NCBI GenBank assembly: GCA_965197415.1
Contig: OZ240207.1
Span: 558,001 to 622,000 of the forward strand
DNA length: 64,000 bases
Direction of reading: 5' to 3'
From: DAOUJI01 sp965197415
GTDB taxonomy: Bacteria; Chloroflexota; Dehalococcoidia; Lucifugimonadales; JAGWBF01
Below the pieces are notes generated by a model. That model was not told the DNA's origin, made no database searches, and was given only the letters and a program-made list of their open reading frames with translations. The translations under genes were made by a program, and so were the position numbers. Positions 58,847 through 64,000 of this stretch are shown here, piece by piece. Numbering within the stretch: the stretch's first letter is position 1; every line of letters starts with the position of its first letter.

Positions 58847-59549
58847 GGTGTTCGTCAGCTACCATCACGAGAACGACCAGCAGTACAAGGACCTGCTGGT
58901 CGAAGAGATGGCGGCGGACGTCATAGACCGTTCGGTCGAAGACGGAGACATCGACGAGCGCCTCACGACGGAGGATATCTGGCAGAAGATTCGGGATGAG
59001 CACATAGCCGACGCCACCGTCCTGCTCGTTCTTATCGGCCGCGACACCTGGAGCAGAAGGTTCGTGGACTGGGAGATCGGCTCCGCCCTGAGCAGGAGCA
59101 GGAACAACTCGAGGTGTGGGGTACTGGGCATAGTGCTGCCCGACCACCCCGACTACGGCAGGGGCCGCTGGGAACCCAGCCTGCTCCCTCAGAGACTGGC
59201 TGCCAACATCGAAGGAGACGATCCCTACGTACGTCTGTACGATTGGCCGGGAGACGGCTCACTGTCCGTCGTCCGGGATTGGGTCCACACCGAGTTCCTT
59301 CGGAGGGACGGCACGCCGCCCGACAACTACTCGAGGCGGTTCAAGTACAACAGAGATGCATCCACACGTGATTCAGAGGAGATGACATTTGCTGATGGCC
59401 TCCTTCTCGCGGGCGCGGTCATCGTGGGAGCCTGGACATTGGATCGCTTCGTGCTCAAACCTCTGCGAGCAAGATCTAGCCGTTCGGCACAGGGCCCGGG
59501 TCGGTTGCGCTACGCGCGACCGGGCCGGCATCCCAGACTGGGAGATTAG
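58824..59549 (+). CDS. TIR-like (DUF1863/MTH538) protein with membrane anchor
   Basis: A 241-residue protein. HKVFVSYHHENDQQYKDLLVEEMA, then VIDRSVEDGDIDERLTTEDIWQKIRDEHIADATVLLVLIGRDTWSRRFVDWEIGSAL is the DUF1863 TIR-like fold, known from Thoeris ThsB proteins that make cyclic ADP-ribose-type signals. The C-terminus adds one membrane helix (MTFADGLLLAGAVIVGAWTL) and a basic tail. GGAGG lies 6 nt before the ATG. Its 3' neighbour is a second TIR-like gene. No ThsA-type effector (SIR2 or Macro) is visible. Confidence 0.88.
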   Translation: MPRQPRHKVFVSYHHENDQQYKDLLVEEMAADVIDRSVEDGDIDERLTTEDIWQKIRDEHIADATVLLVLIGRDTWSRRFVDWEIGSALSRSRNNSRCGVLGIVLPDHPDYGRGRWEPSLLPQRLAANIEGDDPYVRLYDWPGDGSLSVVRDWVHTEFLRRDGTPPDNYSRRFKYNRDASTRDSEEMTFADGLLLAGAVIVGAWTLDRFVLKPLRARSSRSAQGPGRLRYARPGRHPRLGD

Positions 59550-59559
59550 AGGCGAGATC

Positions 59560-60132
59560 ATGGCTCGAACTAGAAGACGCAAGGTATTCGTTAGTTACTA
59601 CCACCAGGAAGACCAGCGGTATAAGGACCGCTTTGTCCGAATGATGAGCGACTACATGGTGGACAAGTCGGTCGACACCGGCGACATCGTCGACCAAGAC
59701 CTGCCCGTAGACGAGATTAGACGGCGAATCCGTGACGACTACATTGCCGACGCCACCATCACGGTGGTTCTGATTGGCCGCTGCACCTGGCAGCGAAAGC
59801 ACGTCGACTGGGAGATTTCCGCGAGTCTGATCGATACCCCTCATAACGACAGGTGTGGCCTGCTGGGCATCCGTCTTCCGACCCATACGGACTTCAGTGA
59901 TGTCGAATACAATCCCCGTCTGATACCTCCTCGGCTCGCAGCCAACTGCGAGGGTAACGACCCATTTGCGGCTGTTCATCGTTGGTCGGGGAGCGAGAAC
60001 GAGGTCAACCGTATTCGGCAATGGATCGACGACGCGTTCTCAAGGCGGAGGCGACAGCCTGAACCGGACAACAGCTACCAGTTGTTTGCACGCAATCGAC
60101 AAACCGACTGTTCTCTAGGCTGGCAGAGCTAG
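59560..60132 (+). CDS. Second TIR-like (DUF1863/MTH538) protein
   Basis: A 190-residue paralogue of the previous gene: RKVFVSYYHQEDQRYKDRFVRMM, SVDTGDIVDQDLPVDEIRRRIRDDYIADATITVVLIGRCTWQRKHVDWEISASL. It lacks the membrane helix of the first copy and ends in a basic region. It starts 11 nt after the previous stop, with GAGGCGAG just upstream. Two TIR-like proteins, one anchored and one soluble, could sense different triggers, as multiple ThsB proteins do in Thoeris (family knowledge; function here is inferred). Confidence 0.87.
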   Translation: MARTRRRKVFVSYYHQEDQRYKDRFVRMMSDYMVDKSVDTGDIVDQDLPVDEIRRRIRDDYIADATITVVLIGRCTWQRKHVDWEISASLIDTPHNDRCGLLGIRLPTHTDFSDVEYNPRLIPPRLAANCEGNDPFAAVHRWSGSENEVNRIRQWIDDAFSRRRRQPEPDNSYQLFARNRQTDCSLGWQS

Positions 60133-60237
60133 ATCACGATGCTCAGGGTTACTTGGGCGGATAGATCGAGGGACCAGTTGAAGTCCATCCGGGCAGCCCA
60201 AGAGGGCTGTGACGACCAGGGCTGTTAGGGAGGAACA

Positions 60238-61302
60238 ATGCAGCAGGTACGAATATGGGAAATCACAGCAGACCGGAAGCTGGAGGAGATACCGGCAAGG
60301 TACGTCAGCCTAGAGCAATGGCTGGAGGACTGGCTTGCCGACGACATATCGGTGCTCGACCCCACCCTCCTCGTGGTAGGCCGGCAGGTTCGCACGAGCT
60401 TCGGCGGTGCGATTGACCTGCTGTGCATGGACGGTGAAGGCAATCTGGTGGTCGTCGAGCTCAAGAGGGGCCAGACCCCTCGGGACGTTACCTCCCAGGC
60501 TCTGGAGTATTCGTCCTGGGTCAAGGGCCTCGAGTACGACGAAATAACCAGCATCGCCGATTCCTATCAGGGTGTTACAGGCACTCTGGAGGCGGCCTTC
60601 CGGGGGAAGTACGGGTCGGAAATGCCCGACGAACTTAACCAAGGTCATCGCACACTTATCGTCGCCGAGTCCGTCGACGCCAGCACCGACAGGATCGTCG
60701 GATACCTGGCGGAGATGGGAGTGCCGATCAACGTGGTCACTCTGCAGCATTTCGAGGACACCAATGGCAGGGAACTGTTGGCGCAGGTGCATTTGATCGA
60801 GCCTGAGAAGGTCCAGCCCAGGGCCCGCGGTACCTCCGCTAGGTCCGGTTACCGCACGGTCAACGGGCTCCAGGACCTGGCCGACGATATGGGCATCGGA
60901 GAGGTGTACCGGCGGCTGAGGGACGGTGTCAGGGGTATCTTCTTCGCCCAAGCGTATAAGGAAACCGTGGGCTACGTCCGTAGGCTGGAGGATGGTGGAG
61001 TGCGGACAGTGTTGCTAGTGGAAGCGGTCCCGGGCGACGATTCCGGTGGCGTCAAGTTCGTCGCTCACGCCACCCGGTTTGATCAGCATATGAACGTGTC
61101 AATGGACGACCTCCGGTCCTGGCTGCCGGACAACACAACGGAGTGTGACGTGAGACGCTGGAGCGGCAGCTCTCCTGAGGAAAGGGAAACGGCCGAGGGT
61201 CTGGAGGGCCTGTTCCACAGCACCGATGAGATAGACGAGTTCGTGGGGAAGCTCTCGGCTTCACTGGAAAGGCGGTCTCATCCCAGTGGGAGAAGGAGTT
61301 GA
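60238..61302 (+). CDS. DUF91/NucS-like PD-(D/E)xK nuclease
   Basis: A 354-residue protein. GGAIDLLCMDGEGNLVVVELKRGQTPRDVTSQALEYSSWVKGL is the nuclease core of DUF91/EndoMS-NucS-type proteins, with D...E-x-K and a downstream Q-A-x-x-Y. The N-terminal ~45 residues and the C-terminal half (about 190-345) add domains I do not recognise. GGGAGG lies just before the ATG. The gene follows the TIR-like pair in the same direction after 105 nt, so it may be the operon's effector or a neighbour in a defence island. Confidence 0.8.
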   Translation: MQQVRIWEITADRKLEEIPARYVSLEQWLEDWLADDISVLDPTLLVVGRQVRTSFGGAIDLLCMDGEGNLVVVELKRGQTPRDVTSQALEYSSWVKGLEYDEITSIADSYQGVTGTLEAAFRGKYGSEMPDELNQGHRTLIVAESVDASTDRIVGYLAEMGVPINVVTLQHFEDTNGRELLAQVHLIEPEKVQPRARGTSARSGYRTVNGLQDLADDMGIGEVYRRLRDGVRGIFFAQAYKETVGYVRRLEDGGVRTVLLVEAVPGDDSGGVKFVAHATRFDQHMNVSMDDLRSWLPDNTTECDVRRWSGSSPEERETAEGLEGLFHSTDEIDEFVGKLSASLERRSHPSGRRS

Positions 61303-61467
61303 ATGAGCCTGCCAGCTAAGGTGGGTACGATGCCGGAAGACACATATGGAAGATGGTATCTCCTACCGCCCGAAGTAGATCTGAAGCCCATCCATCCACA
61401 GATCGAAAGACGGCTCTGTCTACCGGATACGTTAGTGGGTCCTGCTATGGCTAACGAGGAGAGATAG
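61303..61467 (+). CDS. Small protein between the two nuclease genes
   Basis: A 54-codon frame (MSLPAKVGTMPEDTYGRWYLLPPEV, then DLKPIHPQIERRL and LVGPAMANEER). AGAAGGAG lies 4 nt before its ATG, directly at the end of the DUF91 gene, and its stop is 8 nt before the next gene's start. This close packing argues that it is real. I know no homologue. A partial copy of its middle (about 26 of 32 bases around 61395-61426) lies near 62855-62885. Confidence 0.55.
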   Translation: MSLPAKVGTMPEDTYGRWYLLPPEVDLKPIHPQIERRLCLPDTLVGPAMANEER

Positions 61468-61475
61468 GAGACTAT

Positions 61476-62663
61476 ATGACTATGCAACTGGTTGACGGCG
61501 GATGGAGTGAGGAATTCACTAGGGCCCTTCTGGATGACTCCAGTGAACTTCGGATCATCTGCCCGTTCATAAAGGTGGGTGCCCTTCAGCGACTACTCCG
61601 CCATCATCCAAGTAACATTCAGGTGATCACTCGGTTCAGTCTGGGTGATTTCGCAGATGGTGTCAGCGATGTCGCTGCCTTACGAAAGCTACTTGAAGCT
61701 GGTGCCAGGGTTCGCGGCGTGAGAAACCTTCATGCCAAACTGTACCTCTTCGGCAAGAGCCGGGCGATCATCACTTCGTGTAATCTCACCGAGGCTGCCC
61801 TTTGCCGGAACCGTGAAATCGGTATGGTTGTCTACGATTGGACAATCATGGAGAGGTGCCTCGCCTATTTCGACGATTTGTGGCACCTTGCTGGCAACGA
61901 CCTGCTCCTTGATCAGGTTGATGCATGGGACAAGACCATCACAGATCATTGGCTACGCGGTGGCCGTCCGCATGAGACGGGCGGCTTAATGGACTTTGGT
62001 GAAGATACCGGCGTTGAGGATGCACCACTTGCCGGAGCGCCAATTGCCGTAGCCGATGCATCACAGGCATTCGTGAAACTCCTTGGTATGGGCGACAACC
62101 GTGTCCCGCTTTCGGTCTCCACCCTTGAGGAAGTAAAAGGAGGAGGCTCCCACTGGGCGGCCTGCTATCCTGCCAACAGGCGGCCGAGAGGTGTTAAGGA
62201 TGGCGCCGTTATCTTCATGGGGCGCCTTACCAGCGAACCCAATGACATCCGTGTATTTGGTAGAGCCATCGGAATGGCGTACAGGCCGATAAGAGATGAT
62301 GCGACGCCGGCCGACATCGAGCTGAGGCCCTGGAAGGAAAAATGGTCAAGATACATCCGTGTCCACAACGCGGAATTCGTTGATGGCACGATTGCGAACG
62401 GCGTCTCGCTCAACGAATTGATGGATACACTTAAGGCCGATTCCTTCGCGTCTACGCAGCGGAATGCCGCGCGTGGCGAAGGCAATACCAATCCCCGACA
62501 TGCCTATCGCCAGCAGGCTGCGGTCGAGCTTTCTCCCGAAGGCCTCTCTTGGCTGGGCGATAGGCTTGAGGCAGCATTCGAAGCTCATGGTAAGGTTCCA
62601 AGAGATAGTCTTGAGGAACTGGACTGGCCAAATTCTTCTGTCGTCCCACTCTCATCCCATTAA
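61476..62663 (+). CDS. Phospholipase-D-family protein (nuclease candidate)
   Basis: A 395-residue protein. The N-terminal half is a PLD-like domain: ELRIICPFIKVGALQRLL, then NLHAKLYLFGKSRAIITSCNLTEAALCRNREIGMVV with the H-x-K...N motif (His at about residue 86). Only one such motif is clear, so it probably works as a dimer, as single-domain PLD nucleases do. The C-terminal half (about 215-395) is an unknown domain with FMGRLTSEPNDIRVFGRAIGMAYRP. GGAG lies 5 nt before the ATG. Last gene of the operon. Confidence 0.82.
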   Translation: MTMQLVDGGWSEEFTRALLDDSSELRIICPFIKVGALQRLLRHHPSNIQVITRFSLGDFADGVSDVAALRKLLEAGARVRGVRNLHAKLYLFGKSRAIITSCNLTEAALCRNREIGMVVYDWTIMERCLAYFDDLWHLAGNDLLLDQVDAWDKTITDHWLRGGRPHETGGLMDFGEDTGVEDAPLAGAPIAVADASQAFVKLLGMGDNRVPLSVSTLEEVKGGGSHWAACYPANRRPRGVKDGAVIFMGRLTSEPNDIRVFGRAIGMAYRPIRDDATPADIELRPWKEKWSRYIRVHNAEFVDGTIANGVSLNELMDTLKADSFASTQRNAARGEGNTNPRHAYRQQAAVELSPEGLSWLGDRLEAAFEAHGKVPRDSLEELDWPNSSVVPLSSH

Positions 62664-63124
62664 TGCTACTCTCGCATTCCAAATGGGACCTTCGAAGCCA
62701 AGCTAGGTCACCGGGAATGCCATTCCCGTGTGATTGCTTACCAGAAGGGGACGGAGCTCTGCACTGCAGAGACGCCCTGGGGACACGTCAACTCGCCTAG
62801 GGGCCACGTCAAAGGTCTTAACACAACTTGTGAATGTTGGCTCACAGGCCGCCAATCCACATCTCGAAAACGGTTCTGTCTATCGTCAAAATAGGCCCAC
62901 CAAAAATGGTCGACCATTTTTGACTCGGGGCCTAGTTGGACAATGCACAGAACTCAGGTACAAGTCGTAATGTTAATCTGTACCCTCTGAACTGCACGGA
63001 TTCAAGGACCGTTACCTTGAAGCACCTACGTTCTCAGGTACCTGCTGTGGCTCAGGATACGCAACCGCTTGATGCCTTTGCCACGGTAGCTTGGGGAGTT
63101 TGTCAGAGATGAGATGTAGACGGA
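62664..63124. other. Intergenic stretch with palindrome and partial repeat
   Basis: No gene I can support. It holds the palindrome at 62892-62934 and, near 62855-62885, a stretch similar to part of the small gene at 61303. Promoters are not evident. Confidence 0.55.
62892..62934. repeat. Nested palindrome
   Basis: A perfect 20-bp palindrome (AAAAATGGTC and its complement, 62902-62921) lies inside a second inverted repeat, TAGGCCC (62892-62898) with GGGCCTA (62928-62934). With an A-run on one side and a T-run on the other it could be a bidirectional terminator or a protein site. Confidence 0.65.
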
Positions 63125-63679
63125 TTAACCCCACCTCATCCGCTGCACTCTCGTCCGAGCAGCCGTGACGTTGATTCGGTATTGGATCATCTTCGGAGTG
63201 ACCCCATATGTTGCCGCCGCATCGCGTTTTGACCATCCACGCCTGACGATGTGAATCGCGGCTTCTTCTGGTACGAGTAACGCGCCGCTCAGCCAGTCCG
63301 CCTCTGCCTCTGCCTCTTTATCCCACACCCGGCAGCCTCGCCCATCAACTGCTGCCATAGGAGTGTGAAGCAGGAGCCCGTGGGAGAGTTCATGCGCAAC
63401 GTCGTTGGATTGACGCCCCGGGGCATGTGCATCGTTGAAGACGATCGTTCGTCTCGGTCCTCTGAACACCGTCACCCCCGAGAACATTCCCTGCCCTCCG
63501 TTCAGGAACAGTTTTGTAGCGTCGGGGGCCACCCTATGGAAACTTGACAGCGGAAGCACAGGAATCTCGAGGTGTTCTGCCAGCCGCCATACATCGAGGG
63601 GCGAGGTGCGAGAGAGGGACAGTTCGGCCCGCACTTCGCGGGCGATGGCGTTTGCCTCGGTCTTGAACCCTCTCCTCAT
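63125..63679 (-). CDS. ImmA/IrrE-type metallopeptidase
   Basis: A 184-residue protein. HELSH (His96-Glu97...His100) is the zinc-binding HExxH motif, with the further ligand region KEAEAEADWLSGALLVP and the ending RRGWSKRDAAATYGVTPKMIQYRINVTAA, a helix-turn-helix-like tail. This is the ImmA/IrrE (COG2856) family, which cleaves a partner XRE repressor on a stress or induction signal. Its probable partner is the XRE gene cut by the right edge, 142 bp upstream in the same direction. Confidence 0.9.
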   Translation of the reverse strand: MRRGFKTEANAIAREVRAELSLSRTSPLDVWRLAEHLEIPVLPLSSFHRVAPDATKLFLNGGQGMFSGVTVFRGPRRTIVFNDAHAPGRQSNDVAHELSHGLLLHTPMAAVDGRGCRVWDKEAEAEADWLSGALLVPEEAAIHIVRRGWSKRDAAATYGVTPKMIQYRINVTAARTRVQRMRWG

Positions 63680-63737
63680 GACAACCTAGTGGTTCAACAT
63701 CCTAGTATTGAAGGGTAACGAGACTATGACTTGGTAG

Positions 63738-63758
63738 GGGCGGGTTTGAAACCCGCCC
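63738..63758. repeat. Short inverted repeat (GGGCGGGTTT type)
   Basis: GGGCGGGTTT (63738-63747) and AAACCCGCCC (63749-63758) form a 10-bp stem with a 1-base centre. It may be a REP-like palindrome or a terminator for the XRE gene. Confidence 0.6.
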
Positions 63759-63821
63759 TGTGGTTGTAGAACGCAAATCCAACCCCCTATTACTATCCGT
63801 CATTTCAAAGATTTCGGTCCA

Positions 63822-64000
63822 CTAGTCCTTTCGCATCCGTTCATAGGTTGCCTTCACCATCTGGTCGAGGGCGTCGGCTGCCTCCGGTGTCAGGTGGGGA
63901 TCGCTCTTCAAGTAGGTCGAGATCATGGCCAGCGGCTCAGGTTCGCCCTGTTCGGCATCAGAGCGTACAAAATCATCAGCCTTCAGCCCAGACCAGGACG
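63822..64000 (-). CDS. XRE-type regulator, C-terminal part (cut by right edge)
   Basis: The minus strand from the right edge is open for 58 codons to a TAG at 63822: KADDFVRSDAEQGEPEPLAMISTYLKSDPHLTPEAADALDQMVKATYERMRKD. The end FLKSDPHLTPEAADALDQMVKATYERM-type helix is the usual C-terminus of XRE regulators paired with ImmA peptidases. It stands upstream of the ImmA gene in the same direction. The DNA-binding part lies outside the window. Confidence 0.65.
   Translation of the reverse strand, partial: SWSGLKADDFVRSDAEQGEPEPLAMISTYLKSDPHLTPEAADALDQMVKATYERMRKD

Overview
The window is GC-rich bacterial DNA with no rRNA, tRNA or CRISPR array that I can see. The gene mix suggests a Chloroflexota genome, perhaps a SAR202/Dehalococcoidia-like lineage: a non-decarboxylating thiolase-like protein flanked by two DUF35 OB-fold genes, lipoproteins with AAC-type lipoboxes, LRR lipoproteins, and very large cadherin-like and fibronectin-type secreted proteins. 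That placement is inference from gene content, not from a marker gene.

Layout. 1-8212 is chromosomal: an MFS transporter end, an SMP-30-type lactonase, a cupredoxin lipoprotein, the DUF35/thiolase/DUF35 operon, a VapBC-type toxin-antitoxin pair bracketed by two copies of a DUF35 gene end, a PH-like protein and an LRR lipoprotein with a decayed tail. About 8521-41163 looks like an integrative conjugative element. It carries a large serine recombinase, ribbon-helix-helix and XRE regulators, a replication-relaxation protein, and a leftward type IV secretion block (VirD4-like, VirB4, PrgI-like fusion, pilin-like proteins, VirB6-like). A rightward block follows, with a primase, a Rad52-type annealing protein, a Cas4-like nuclease, SSB, RadC, an adenine methyltransferase, an SNF2-type helicase and a PRTRC cassette. 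The cassette holds a ubiquitin-like protein, an E1-like enzyme, an E2-like protein, a JAMM protease and accessory proteins. Genes in the rightward block are repeatedly separated by similar strong GC hairpins.

The two transfer blocks diverge from a control region at about 22666-24805. Inside it, 24222-24437 holds five consecutive stem-loops. Three have different, base-compensated stems around an almost invariant 19-nt loop, and two have different stems around a TTGATCG loop. G-U pairs favour the + strand as the RNA strand. Further hairpins follow up to about 24722. I do not recognise this structure, and it is the best candidate here for something undescribed.

41365-58044 is a surface-protein region: a cadherin-like protein with a 2.1-kb internal tandem duplication, an XRE regulator, and a 2979-residue fibronectin-type protein with a 12-G tract in its leader. 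A one-piece histidine kinase/response regulator with its own DNA-binding domain is divergently placed. 58322-62663 looks like a defence operon: a helical partner, two TIR-like (DUF1863) proteins, a DUF91/NucS-like nuclease, a small protein and a PLD-family protein. The right edge holds an ImmA-type metallopeptidase and the end of its probable XRE partner.
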